Positions 31,061 through 39,212 of a DNA stretch of 64,000 nucleotides are shown piece after piece (position 1 is the stretch's first letter; each line of letters opens with the position of its first letter). The notes beneath the pieces are model-generated. The model had not been told where the DNA came from. It searched no databases and saw only the letters and a list, made by a program, of their open reading frames with translations. Position numbers and translations under genes: made by a program. The DNA is from Streptomyces guryensis (lineage in GTDB: Bacteria > Actinomycetota > Actinomycetes > Streptomycetales > Streptomycetaceae): assembly GCF_021261325.1 (NCBI RefSeq), contig NZ_JAJSBI010000031.1:1-64000 (forward strand), written 5' to 3'.

Positions 31061-31519
31061 CTAGGCCACGTCAAGCCCCAGCTCGGTGTCCGGCCGGCAG
31101 AAATTGCAGGGTTCGATGTTCGGGCCAGTGAGCGCGGCTCGCGCCTCGTCGGCCCTGATCCGGTGCGGAGTGCCCGAGATCATCGTGCAGTCGTTGGTGT
31201 GGATTACTGCTGGCTCAGGTCCTGTGGGTGTGCGCTTCTGCTGGACGACGAACCCGACTTGGGGTTGCGCCTGGGCCAGGGCCGGGAGTCCCTTGGCTCC
31301 CTTGACCGGCCGACTAGGACGCCGTGGGGCCAGGGTCTCAGCTTGGGCCAGCGCAGCCTGCACCTCGTTCCGCTGGAGCAGCAGATAGGTGCCGACGGTC
31401 TTGTTGTCGGCGAGCTCCTCGTCCAGGTGCGCGGCGGCGGCGGCATTGGCGGCAAGCTGCCTGTCGAGGGGCGCGAGGATTGCCCGGAGCCGGCGGAGAT
31501 CAGGCGGCAGCTCGGACAT
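31061..31519 (-). CDS. DUF6233-like small protein
   Basis: The 152-residue product begins MSELPPDLRRLRAILAPLDR and ends NIEPCNFCRPDTELGLDVA, the opening and Cys-x2-Cys ending of DUF6233-type proteins that are numerous in Streptomyces accessory regions. It contains VIHTNDCTM, giving a third cysteine that may join a zinc site. A GTG three codons upstream is an alternative start. It overlaps the end of the preceding minus-strand gene by 20 bases. Function is unknown. Confidence 0.65.
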   Translation of the reverse strand: MSELPPDLRRLRAILAPLDRQLAANAAAAAHLDEELADNKTVGTYLLLQRNEVQAALAQAETLAPRRPSRPVKGAKGLPALAQAQPQVGFVVQQKRTPTGPEPAVIHTNDCTMISGTPHRIRADEARAALTGPNIEPCNFCRPDTELGLDVA

Positions 31520-31706
31520 GGCGTACACCGTGCAGCGCTGCCCAGCCGGCCGACCGCTGCCCCTGCCAGTGGGGGTGAAACAGCACTACCGAGGACAGGT
31601 GGATCAGGCGCCGCCGGACCGCAGTGCGCGGGCATACAGCGAGCAGGTGGTATGTGGCGTGCCACTCCGCCTGCGCCTGGGCCAGGTCATTGGGAATCTG
31701 TCGCAT
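31500..31706 (-). CDS. Small hypothetical protein in operon with the DUF6233 gene
   Basis: The 68-residue product starts MRQIPNDLAQAQAEWHATYH and continues in Arg/Leu-rich helices. Proteins with this opening commonly accompany DUF6233 genes in Streptomyces (from memory of the family). Its stop lies inside the start of the DUF6233 gene, implying coupled translation. Upstream the sequence turns AT-rich (TTCAACCATTTGTTCGAT), consistent with a promoter for this small operon. Confidence 0.55.
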   Translation of the reverse strand: MRQIPNDLAQAQAEWHATYHLLAVCPRTAVRRRLIHLSSVVLFHPHWQGQRSAGWAALHGVRHVRAAA

Positions 31707-31937
31707 GCTTCAATTCAACCATTTGTTCGATTTTTCCTGTCACTCGGCTACACCGGAGAATCCAGAGCAGCGCGGGCGCACGCCTCGAACTCACGAATCC
31801 GCTCCCAAGTCAGCTTGGACAGGCCGTCGACGTCCGTTGGCCCGTCACGAAGCACGGTCTGCACGGAACGAGAGGTTGAACTCGAAGGTCGGCGCAACAG
31901 GTGAAGTTGACGCGGCAGCGCGCGTCCAGCCGGAGGT

Positions 31938-32290
31938 GCCGGCTGTAGAAAAGGCATGCCTCCGGCGGGTCCTACTCGGAGGGGGAGGGGGCTGGTCGTT
32001 CGGCTGCCGCGCCGTCGTGGTTGCGGAGAGAGGGCGGGGTTCCCTCCTCGATCGGCCGCCCCAGCTTCGCGCACCGCGCCGCAGGGGTGCGAAGTCGTTC
32101 GTCCGGGTCCGGGACTTTCCTCGTGCCTCAGAAAGTCCCGGCTTCCGGGCGCTCCACTCCGCACCCCTGCACCACGGCACGCCGGGCAGTGCCGTCCGAC
32201 CGAGGAGGGAACGCCGCCCCAGGCCCGTTGTGGCCGAGCCGTGCGGGCAGGTGGCGCGGGAAAACCGCAGGCCAGAGGACGTATCCGGGT
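31938..32290. repeat. Structured intergenic element, family I copy A
   Basis: No gene is apparent here. A 19-base arm (32032-32050) pairs with 32201-32219 with one mismatch. Nested inside are perfect 10-bp arms at 32082-32091/32160-32169 (CAGGGGTGCG) and 32110-32119/32131-32140 (CGGGACTTTC). The outer sequences (for example CTCCGGCGGGTCCT and GGCCCGTTGTGGCCG) recur in copy B at 39213-39543, whereas the inner ones do not, although pairing is kept. It ends exactly where the promoter of the DUF2786 gene begins. It could be a non-coding RNA or a folded single-stranded DNA site. Confidence 0.7.
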
Positions 32291-32396
32291 TGCCTCAATC
32301 CGAATAATGTGGTTTAATTAGTGGTGTCGGAAGGGGAGGGTAACCCCCGACCGGCACCCGGTAGGCCGACCGGCCGCCGACAACCTCTCTCACCAG
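32291..32396 (+). promoter_or_regulatory. Repeated promoter-leader, copy 1
   Basis: TTGCCT (32291-32296) and TTTAAT (32314-32319) are 17 bases apart. The expected start of transcription falls at the first hairpin, GGTGTCGG (32324-32331) pairing with CCGGCACC (32351-32358), with GGGTAAC at the tip. A second hairpin, GGCC/GGCC, lies at 32364-32375. The box CTCTCACCAG is at 32387-32396, ten bases before the GTG start. Confidence 0.82.
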
Positions 32397-32406
32397 GAGA
32401 ATGAAC

Positions 32407-33147
32407 GTGAGCACCATGAAGGCCCCCGCGAAGCTCGAAACCATCCGCGCTCTGCTCGCTAAGGCGGAGGACCCCCGTACGCCGGAGTCCGAGGCGGAGC
32501 TTGCCCGGAAGCGGGCGTTCGAGATGATGGCGAAGTATGGCGTCGAACAGGCGATGCTCAACGACGCCAACCCGGCCAGCGACGCCCCGACGGACCGCAA
32601 GATCGTTCTGGACAACCCGTGGGCGATGGAGCGGGTCCGCCTCATCCACCGCATCGCGGTCGCGCTGGGCTGTGAGCTGATCCACCTTGGCCGGGATGGC
32701 AGCGGCCCCGCCCGCCAGGTGCACATCTTCGGGTACGCGAGCGACCTTCAGCGCGTTGAACTCCTCTACACCTCTCTTCTGCTCCAGATGAACAGCGGAC
32801 TTGCCGCTCAGTCGGTCCCGCCGGGCCAGGGTGCGCGTGCCTGGCGGCGGTCGTGGCTCCTCGGTTTCATCCACCGGGTGGGCGACCGCATCGAGGAGGC
32901 CGAGCGCGGCGCACGCGAGGAGGCCAGGGAGGAGACCAGCGCGACCGGCCGCAGCGCGGCCCTCGTGCTCGCGGATCGCAAGGCCGTCGTCTCGCGCAAC
33001 TACAAGCAGGCGTACCCGCGTTCGCGGAAGGGCGGCACCACGACCGTGACCGGCAACGGGTACGGGGCCGGATGGAGGGCGGGAAGCCGCGCCGACATCG
33101 GCGGTAAGCGGATCGGCCGCACCACGGCCGGGTCCATAGCCGCGTAG
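32407..33147 (+). CDS. DUF2786 domain protein
   Basis: The ~246-residue protein has an N-terminal DUF2786 segment (about 5-45: IRALLAKAEDPRTPESEAEL, then AFEMMAKYGV) and a central region (AVALGCELIHLGRDG...VHIFGYASDLQRVELLYTSL) typical of DUF2786 proteins of actinobacterial phages and plasmids, then a basic Gly-rich tail. Function is unknown. The GTG at 32407 is chosen because AGGAG ends eight bases before it; an ATG at 32401 is too close. It is the first gene driven by the repeated promoter-leader. Confidence 0.78.
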   Translation: MSTMKAPAKLETIRALLAKAEDPRTPESEAELARKRAFEMMAKYGVEQAMLNDANPASDAPTDRKIVLDNPWAMERVRLIHRIAVALGCELIHLGRDGSGPARQVHIFGYASDLQRVELLYTSLLLQMNSGLAAQSVPPGQGARAWRRSWLLGFIHRVGDRIEEAERGAREEAREETSATGRSAALVLADRKAVVSRNYKQAYPRSRKGGTTTVTGNGYGAGWRAGSRADIGGKRIGRTTAGSIAA

Positions 33148-33214
33148 CCCCGTCAGGGCCGGGGGCGGCTGTCTGTCGCCCCCGGCCACCGTCTCACCCA
33201 CCGAGGAGCCCCGC

Positions 33215-33457
33215 ATGTACATGGAATGGGCCCGATTCCACAAAGCTGACGAGAACGGCCGCCACTACTTCCAGGTCTACAGCTTCCCCCAGGAGTGGGC
33301 CGCCGCGACCCCGAAGGAGCCTGGCACCGGCCGGATCAGCGAAGCTGCCGCCCTTGCTTACTCGATCATCTGCGGGTCCGGGTGGCAGTGGCGGACGCCG
33401 TGTCACTGCGTCGAGTGCACCATCACGGCTGAGTCCGCCCAGCGCAGCAGCGCTTGA
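33215..33457 (+). CDS. Small hypothetical protein
   Basis: The 80-residue product (MYMEWARFHKADENGRHYFQ...) has CHCVEC near its end, a possible metal site. Its ATG follows CCGAGGAGCCCCGC, and a TCTCACC sequence just upstream resembles the box seen before other genes of the element. It is followed at once by the DUF6197 gene, in the same transcript as the DUF2786 gene. Confidence 0.6.
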   Translation: MYMEWARFHKADENGRHYFQVYSFPQEWAAATPKEPGTGRISEAAALAYSIICGSGWQWRTPCHCVECTITAESAQRSSA

Positions 33458-33486
33458 CCGTCACCAACCACCGCCAGGAGGAAACG

Positions 33487-33951
33487 ATGCCGTCCCGGAA
33501 GCCGCACGCCACCCCCGCCCGCATCCTCACGGCCGCCGCCGACCACATCGAACGAGTCGGGCTCTACCAGGGTGACCACCTCTGGCAGCCCGGCCGGATG
33601 GGCGACACCGCCCCGTGCACCGTGCTGCACGCGTGGGAGCGCGGCGTGCGCTCTGTCCGGCCCCGTTGGTCCGTACGTGGTGAACCGTGGGACATCTTCC
33701 AGCGCGCCCTATTCGACTCCCTTGTGGTGCTCAGCAACCACATCAACGCCCGTCCAGTGTCCGGCGTCCGGTGGCGCAAGCTGAAGCTCACGGAGGACGC
33801 CTACCGGCGCACCCTCCTGTGGTGCTGGGGGGACGAGCCCGAGCGGACCACCGCCGAGGCCGTTGCGATGATCCGCGCCGCCGCAGCCCTGCACCCGAGT
33901 GACGGCGATCACAGCATCCCTGGTTGCCACACCCTCAAGAACATGGTTTAA
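33487..33951 (+). CDS. DUF6197-like protein, paralogue 1
   Basis: The 154-residue protein has the N-terminal pattern RILTAAADHIERVGLYQGDH shared with the paralogue at 45095, and helical segments with conserved Trp residues. The ATG follows AGGAGGAAACG, the best ribosome site of the area. The gene ends -NMV-stop, and these last codons (AAC ATG GTT TAA) lie inside the next promoter's spacer and -10 region, so the coding end and promoter are shared. Function is unknown. Confidence 0.72.
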   Translation: MPSRKPHATPARILTAAADHIERVGLYQGDHLWQPGRMGDTAPCTVLHAWERGVRSVRPRWSVRGEPWDIFQRALFDSLVVLSNHINARPVSGVRWRKLKLTEDAYRRTLLWCWGDEPERTTAEAVAMIRAAAALHPSDGDHSIPGCHTLKNMV

Positions 33952-34030
33952 TTAATGGTATCGGAAGGGGGAGGGCAACCCCCCGACCGACACCGTCACC
34001 GGGCCGAACGGCCCGACGAACTCTCACCAG
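33924..34030 (+). promoter_or_regulatory. Repeated promoter-leader, copy 2
   Basis: TTGCCA (33924-33929) and TTTAAT (33947-33952) are 17 bases apart. The first hairpin runs from GGTATCGG (33957-33964) to CCGACACC (33987-33994) with GGGCAAC at the tip. A second hairpin, GGGCC-GAAC-GGCCC, follows. The CTCTCACCAG box is at 34021-34030, 14 bases before the ATG. Confidence 0.85.
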
Positions 34031-34044
34031 GAAGAGAAAGACCG

Positions 34045-35817
34045 ATGACGAACACCAAGACCCAGGCCGGCGTCCAGACCGTCCCTGCCCCGTGGCCGAC
34101 CCTCACGGTCGCCGAACTCGCCGCGCACCCCGGCAACGTCCGCGAGATCGAGGCCCCTGCCGATCTGCTGGCCGACGTGAAGGACAACGGCGTCGTGGAG
34201 CCGCTGTACGTCGTGCGGACCCACGGCGACGTGCCGCAGGTCATTGACGGGTTCCAGCGGCTGGCCGCCGCCGTCGCCGCAGGGCTGGAGACCGTTCCGG
34301 TCACGCCCCGCCCCGTGATCCGGATTGACGCGCTCACCCCGCACCCGAAGAACGCCCGTGAAGACCTTGACCTCGGCGCGCCGTTCGTGGAATCGCTCCG
34401 CGCCGAGGGGTGCCGCATCCCCGTCAAGATCCAGCGGCTCGACGGCGGAGTACTTCAGGTCAACGACGGGAACCGTCGCTACCACGCAGCGAAGGACGCG
34501 GGTCTTACCCACCTGCCGTACGAGTGGGAGGACGACGACCGCGACGCGGCGGGCCAGTTCCTGGACATGATCACGACCGCCCAGCACCGCAAGAGCCTCA
34601 CGGCGTCCGAGATGAATCAGGCCATGTTCAGCGCCGCCGAGGCGGGCGCGCAGGTCGGCCGCATCGCCAAGGCCGCAGGCGTGCGGCAGAAGGATGTCAG
34701 GACCCTGGTCAAGGTCCGGTCCGACGAGAAGCTGTCGGCCGCCGTCAGCGGTGCGAGCAGCTACGAGTGGACCTTTGAGCACCTGGCCGCGCTCTCGGAG
34801 TTCGCGGACGACCCCGAAGCGCTCGCCGCGATCAGCGAGGCCGCCGCCGAGGACGCCGCCGACGCCGGAGACGTGGACTGGGCCATCGCGATCGAGCGGA
34901 CCAAGCGTGACAAGCGGACCAAGGCCGAGGCTCACCGCGCCGAGCTGGAGACGGCCGGGCAGAAGATCCGGGACGCTGAGGAGCTGTCCGAGCGAGCCAT
35001 GCCCGTGTGGCGACTGCGCGGCATCAGCACCGAGGAGCACGCCGAGTGCAAGGGTCTGGTGTGGGTGTTCGACGAGCGGCGGGCAGACCGGTACGAGCCC
35101 TACTGCTCCGCCCCCGGCCTGTATGGGCACACGGTGCCCGAGGGCAGCGGCGGCACCGGCGGCACGAAGTCCGCCGCCCAGGTGGAGGCCGAGCGCGCCG
35201 CCCGCGCGGCCGTCAAGAAGGGGAACATCGACTGGGACGCGGCCGAGGCCCTGCGCCGGAAGTGGATCACCGACCTGATCAAGCGGCGCAACCTCCCGAA
35301 GACCACGACCAACACCCTGATCGGTCACGTGAACAACGCTCTGCTGAACGGCAGTTGGGGAATCTGTGACGATCTGAACAAGGAGCCGACGACCGAGATC
35401 CTGGCCGCCTTCCTGGGCCTGAACACCGAACAGGCCAAGGACCGGGGCAGCTTCGCCGGACACGTCGCCAAGGACCCCCGCAGGGCCCCGCAGCTCCAGT
35501 TCGCCGCCATCGCCGCCGTCCGGGAGAAGTGCGCGAACCGGTCAGCGTGGAGGACGGACAGTCAGCGCGCCCCGTGGACGCGGACGCCCACCGGCCGGTG
35601 GTTCCAGGTGCTCGCGTCCCTCGGGTACCCGCTCACGCCCATTGAGCAGTCGGTCGTGGACGACGAGCCGTACGACCCGTCGAAGAGGAAGCCCCGCGCG
35701 ATCACGTCCGGCAGCGAACCGGAGACCGAGCAGGAGCCCGGCACCGACGAGGAGACGGGCGAGCCGGAGGCCGAGGAGACCGACGACCCGGCCAGCGACG
35801 ACGAAGCCGCCGCCTAA
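34045..35817 (+). CDS. Protein with two tandem ParB/Srx-like domains
   Basis: The 590-residue protein has two successive ParB N-terminal-like modules. The first (about 20-90) contains VAELAAHPGNVREIE and QVIDGFQRLAAA. The second (about 90-170) contains IDALTPHPKNARED and VNDGNRRYHAA. A KorB/HTH-like helical segment follows (TASEMNQAMFSAAEAGAQVG), then a long C-terminal region and a Glu/Asp-rich tail. ParB-like proteins bind CTP and DNA in partition, or act as regulators and nucleases. No ParA is adjacent, so classical partition is doubtful. It is the first gene after leader copy 2. Confidence 0.75.
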   Translation: MTNTKTQAGVQTVPAPWPTLTVAELAAHPGNVREIEAPADLLADVKDNGVVEPLYVVRTHGDVPQVIDGFQRLAAAVAAGLETVPVTPRPVIRIDALTPHPKNAREDLDLGAPFVESLRAEGCRIPVKIQRLDGGVLQVNDGNRRYHAAKDAGLTHLPYEWEDDDRDAAGQFLDMITTAQHRKSLTASEMNQAMFSAAEAGAQVGRIAKAAGVRQKDVRTLVKVRSDEKLSAAVSGASSYEWTFEHLAALSEFADDPEALAAISEAAAEDAADAGDVDWAIAIERTKRDKRTKAEAHRAELETAGQKIRDAEELSERAMPVWRLRGISTEEHAECKGLVWVFDERRADRYEPYCSAPGLYGHTVPEGSGGTGGTKSAAQVEAERAARAAVKKGNIDWDAAEALRRKWITDLIKRRNLPKTTTNTLIGHVNNALLNGSWGICDDLNKEPTTEILAAFLGLNTEQAKDRGSFAGHVAKDPRRAPQLQFAAIAAVREKCANRSAWRTDSQRAPWTRTPTGRWFQVLASLGYPLTPIEQSVVDDEPYDPSKRKPRAITSGSEPETEQEPGTDEETGEPEAEETDDPASDDEAAA

Positions 35818-35885
35818 CCGCCTCAGCCGTCCGACGCCGGGGGGCGGGAACCCTCCCGCCCCCCGGCCGCCCCAGGAGCCCCGCA

Positions 35886-36308
35886 GTGACCCGTACAGCT
35901 CTGTTCGAGACCCACGCCGACGACCACGGTTGCGGATGCGTTCCCGCACCCGCCGAGCCCGACCCCGGCACCACCGCCGACATCATGCAGGCTCGCGCCA
36001 TCGCGGGCGGACTCGCGGAGTTCGGCATCGGGCCCCGCCGCTGGTCTGCCGCCTACGACCACCAGGCCGCCGCCGTAGTCCTGCGCGTGGACACCTCGCG
36101 CGGACTGTACGCGCTCGCCATCCCGGCCCCTGGCCAGCCGTTCCCCGTCCGCCACAGGGGCGAGCGCATAGGCGCGCTGGACTGCCGCCGAACGTACGGC
36201 ACCGCCGATAGCTACACCGCCGCCCTGTTCGCCGCGTTCCTGCGCGACCGCGCCGCACTCGACATCCCCGGATGGGATGCTTGCCCCGCACCGCAAAACA
36301 TGGTTTAA
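35886..36308 (+). CDS. Hypothetical protein
   Basis: The 140-residue product starts at GTG behind CCAGGAGCCCCGCA. It is a mixed alpha/beta sequence (FGIGPRRWSAAYDHQAAAVV) with HGCGC near the N terminus. Like the gene at 33487, it ends -NMV-stop inside the next copy of the promoter, which suggests that the upstream genes and promoters were laid down together as modules. No family is recognised. Confidence 0.6.
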   Translation: MTRTALFETHADDHGCGCVPAPAEPDPGTTADIMQARAIAGGLAEFGIGPRRWSAAYDHQAAAVVLRVDTSRGLYALAIPAPGQPFPVRHRGERIGALDCRRTYGTADSYTAALFAAFLRDRAALDIPGWDACPAPQNMV

Positions 36309-36430
36309 TTAATGGTATCGGAGGGGGAGGGCAACCCTCCTCCGACACCACGGGCCGCAAGTCGGCCCCGACCCCGGCCGCACGCGGAGGGCAACCCGCC
36401 CGGCCGGGCCCTCGATTCCTCTCTCACCAG
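36281..36430 (+). promoter_or_regulatory. Repeated promoter-leader, copy 3
   Basis: TTGCCC (36281-36286) and TTTAAT (36304-36309) are 17 bases apart. The hairpin from GGTATCGG (36314) to CCGACACC (36342-36349) contains AGGG-CAA-CCCT; here an A-U pair closes where other copies have A opposite C. A second hairpin (GGGCCG...CGGCCC) and an extra GGGCAAC near 36388 follow. The CTCTCACCAG box is at 36421-36430. Confidence 0.85.
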
Positions 36431-36444
36431 CAGGAGCACCCACG

Positions 36445-37662
36445 ATGACCAGCGCAGCCATGCGGTTTTCCATCCCCGCCACGGCCCAGTCCCGCGTCCG
36501 TCAGCTTGTCGAGGCCACCAACGCCCGCGCCGCCGTCCACCAGCTCACCGCGTACGCGCTCGACATCTCCAAGCCGTTCCTTGCCGACTATCACGACATC
36601 GACGGCCGCCTGATCGGCCAGCGCCCCACCGTCACCGTGACGATCTCCGGTGACATCCCCCGTCACCATGGCTGGACCGTTATCGCCCGCCTGGACCACG
36701 ACGAGGAGGGCGAGACGATCACCAGCCTGTTCCCCGGTCTGCCCGAGCAGGACGCCGAGGCAGCCCGCCAGTACCGCGCCATCGAGAACTTCTGCCACGG
36801 GTGCGCCGTCGCCCGCCACCGCACTGCCACCTACCTTGCCCGCCACGAGAACGGCGAGATGCGGCAGTTGGGCACCACGTGCGTGGAGCCGTACACCGGT
36901 CTGCCGATCAAGGGGCTTGAGGCCCTGTGGCGGTTCGGCACGCTGAAGGACTCCGATTGGGACGGCGAAGAGGGCGGCATCCCGGCCGATCTCCGCGTCC
37001 CGGTGATCGAGGTCCTGCGGGTGACCGCCGCCATCGTCAAGACGGAGGGCCGCTTCTACAGCCGGTCCGAGCAGTGGAAGAACAAAATGCCGACCGCCGA
37101 CGGCGTCGAAGCGTACTTCTTCGACCGCAAGGCCCCGATGGAGTGGCGGGCCGCCATCGACGCCGACCCCGACGCGCCGACCACCGCCGCCGCCGTCAGG
37201 GCATGGGCCGTGCAGGGATACGGCAGCCTCTCCGACTACCACCACAAGGTCGGCCAGCTGGCGAAGGGCGAGACCGTCGACCCCCGTCACCTGCCGACGC
37301 TGGTGTCCGCCATCGCGGGTTGGTACCGCGTCCAGGAGAAGGAAGCCACCGAGCGCGCCGCCCAGAACAGCAAGCCGCAGGGCACCCTGGGCGAGCGCAT
37401 CACCACCAACGCCACCGTCACCACCGTGATCGAGCTCGAAGGCCGGACGTACGGCTACCACACCCAGCGACGCCGACTGGTGAAGTTCCAGGACCTGAGC
37501 GGCAACGTGTTCGTCTGGTTCAGCTCCGCCGCCGATGTCCCCGACCAGGGCGACGAGGTCGAGCTGACCGGCACGGTCAAGGACCACAGCATCTACGGCG
37601 AGACCGCGCAGACCGTGCTCACCCGGTGCCGCGTCGCCGCACGCGAACCGGTCGCCGCGTAG
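36445..37662 (+). CDS. Zinc-ribbon and OB-fold-like protein of phage/plasmid type
   Basis: The 405-residue protein contains a putative zinc-binding segment, CHGCAVARHRTATYLARHE to GTTC (about 118-150), a pattern seen in unnamed proteins of actinobacterial phages and plasmids. The C terminus (about 325-400: KFQDLSGNVFVWFSSA, GDEVELTGTVKDHSIYG) resembles an OB fold. This combination suggests binding of DNA or RNA, perhaps single-stranded, but no homologue of known function is recognised. Confidence 0.6.
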   Translation: MTSAAMRFSIPATAQSRVRQLVEATNARAAVHQLTAYALDISKPFLADYHDIDGRLIGQRPTVTVTISGDIPRHHGWTVIARLDHDEEGETITSLFPGLPEQDAEAARQYRAIENFCHGCAVARHRTATYLARHENGEMRQLGTTCVEPYTGLPIKGLEALWRFGTLKDSDWDGEEGGIPADLRVPVIEVLRVTAAIVKTEGRFYSRSEQWKNKMPTADGVEAYFFDRKAPMEWRAAIDADPDAPTTAAAVRAWAVQGYGSLSDYHHKVGQLAKGETVDPRHLPTLVSAIAGWYRVQEKEATERAAQNSKPQGTLGERITTNATVTTVIELEGRTYGYHTQRRRLVKFQDLSGNVFVWFSSAADVPDQGDEVELTGTVKDHSIYGETAQTVLTRCRVAAREPVAA

Positions 37663-37682
37663 CCGGTCCCGGCCGGGCGGCC

Positions 37683-37715
37683 GTGGTGTGGGCGGCATCG
37701 AGCCGCCCACACCAC
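37683..37715 (+). terminator. 14-bp hairpin after the 36445 gene
   Basis: GTGGTGTGGGCGGC (37683-37696) pairs perfectly with 37702-37715 around a five-base loop. It begins 20 bases after the stop codon. There is no T run, so it may act as a 3'-end stabiliser or a Streptomyces-type T-less terminator. Confidence 0.6.
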
Positions 37716-37834
37716 GCTTCGCCCACCCGCCGACCGCGCCGCCCATGTCGGCGGCTGGCCCCGCTCGCCGGCCCCCGTACGAAGGGCGTCCCTCCGGGAC
37801 GGCTCAGCCTGGCCCGGCTCGCAGCCGGCCGGAA

Positions 37835-37931
37835 CGTCCGGACTGCAGGCGGCCCTCCCGCCCCGTCCGGACGCCGGGCTGACGGGCGCGCCCTGCGGGC
37901 ACAACGGCCCTGTCCATCGCGCTCCGCGCGA
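37835..37931. repeat. Structured intergenic element, family II copy A
   Basis: The gap 37663-38005 has no gene. Three stems follow in order: CGTCCGGAC (37835-37843) with GTCCGGACG (37865-37873); GCCC/GGGC (37890-37900); and TCGCGC/GCGCGA (37917-37931). The same three stems, with different bases but preserved pairing in the first two, recur at 42358-42501. It precedes the gene at 38006, which has no copy of the repeated promoter. Confidence 0.6.
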
Positions 37932-38005
37932 CCACGAGCGGCACCTCGCCGACGTCGGAACGGCACGCCGCCGACCGCACCGCCGAGATCCTGAGGAACA
38001 CCCCC

Positions 38006-39112
38006 ATGCCCAAGAACGCGTCTGCCGTCCAACATCAGGTTGCCCCCGCGGGAGACCCGTCTCCGCAGATCTGTCTCCAGGTCGCCAGGCAGGCCGCGAT
38101 CCTCGCCGTCACCGCAGCCGACGACGCCATGACTGCCGTCTGCCGCAGCCGATCCGGCGCCACCGCCCGCCTGGAGGCGGCCATGCACGCGGCCCACAAG
38201 GAAGCCGTCGAAGCCGAGGGTCACGCCGACCGCGCCGAGCAATACGCCGACGACCCCACCGTGCCGAGCAGTGCCCCCTTGTACTGCGCCCGTGCGGCCG
38301 TCGACCACGCTGTTCGGGCGCAGTCGGCCGCCGGAGTCGAGACGACGGCCGCCGACCTGCGGGCCGAGCTGGAGCGGAAGTTGACGGCGGCCGAGTACGC
38401 CGAGCGGGAGCCCGAACGCCGCCGGGAAGAAGCCGAGCAGGAGGCCGAGGAGCGCGCGGTCACCGGCATGGACGCGGACAACCGGGACCGGGCGGCGAGG
38501 AACCGCTATCTCGCCGAAGGGCACGTTGCCGAACTCGGTTGGACGGTAGGACACGTCCGTGTGCTGGAGGCCGCCGCGTCCGGGCGCCTGTACTGGCGAG
38601 ACGGGCGGGCCCGGCAGGCAGCGCGGCAAGGCGTGTGGAACGGTGGCCGGCGGATCAGTCGCGAGCGAACCCAGGCACTGTTCGCCGCGCGGTTCCTCGT
38701 CGCCGTCCGTCAGGACGACGGCACCCGCCTACTGACGCCCAGCCCGATCGGCCAAGTCGCCCTTGAACTAGCCCGGCTCCATCCCGCCGGGCTCCACGGC
38801 AGCGACAAGGCCGCCTACGAGGCACGGTTCGCCCGGGTCCGGCGACGCCACAAGCGCCGCGACGACCAGAAGGCCGCCGCCCGCGTGCTCCCGCCGCTCG
38901 ATTCCAGCGCGCGGAAGTTGTACCGGCCGGTCACCCTCACCGAGCAGCAGGCCCGCGCCGAGCGCGACGCCGTCGACCGGTGGGAGGACGAGGGCGGCTA
39001 CTGCCCCGGCGCGGACACACCGTGCCCCGCAGCAGGCGCCCCCGCGAACCCGCCCGTCCGGATCATCCTGCCCCTGCACCGGCACACCGCCGTGCAACCC
39101 GCCTTGTGGTGA
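38006..39112 (+). CDS. Hypothetical protein with long coiled-coil segment
   Basis: The 368-residue product has a helical N-terminal half rich in Ala, Glu and Arg (about 30-170, including ERKLTAAEYAEREPERRREE), likely coiled coil. A middle part resembles a winged helix (GHVRVLEAAASGRLYWRDGR, then ALFAARFLVAVRQDDGTRLL), and the C terminus has CPGADTPC. No family is recognised. The ATG follows CTGAGGAACA. The winged-helix-like part suggests DNA binding, which is inference. Confidence 0.6.
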   Translation: MPKNASAVQHQVAPAGDPSPQICLQVARQAAILAVTAADDAMTAVCRSRSGATARLEAAMHAAHKEAVEAEGHADRAEQYADDPTVPSSAPLYCARAAVDHAVRAQSAAGVETTAADLRAELERKLTAAEYAEREPERRREEAEQEAEERAVTGMDADNRDRAARNRYLAEGHVAELGWTVGHVRVLEAAASGRLYWRDGRARQAARQGVWNGGRRISRERTQALFAARFLVAVRQDDGTRLLTPSPIGQVALELARLHPAGLHGSDKAAYEARFARVRRRHKRRDDQKAAARVLPPLDSSARKLYRPVTLTEQQARAERDAVDRWEDEGGYCPGADTPCPAAGAPANPPVRIILPLHRHTAVQPALW

Positions 39113-39212
39113 CGGTGATGCATCCGAGGAGCCCTCCGCACCACCCGCGGACCCCTGCCGCACAGGCGCCGCGTCCGACCAACAGCGACTCCGGCGAACA
39201 GAATCGTTGGGT

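Noticed and set aside
31956..32321. Open frames inside family I copies (also 39207-39548)
   Set aside because: Frames in the two copies agree only where the DNA arms are conserved and diverge elsewhere while base pairing is kept, so the structure rather than a protein is conserved.
34024..35463. 479-codon frame antisense to the ParB-like gene
   Set aside because: Shadow of the plus-strand gene with no start signal or recognisable domain.
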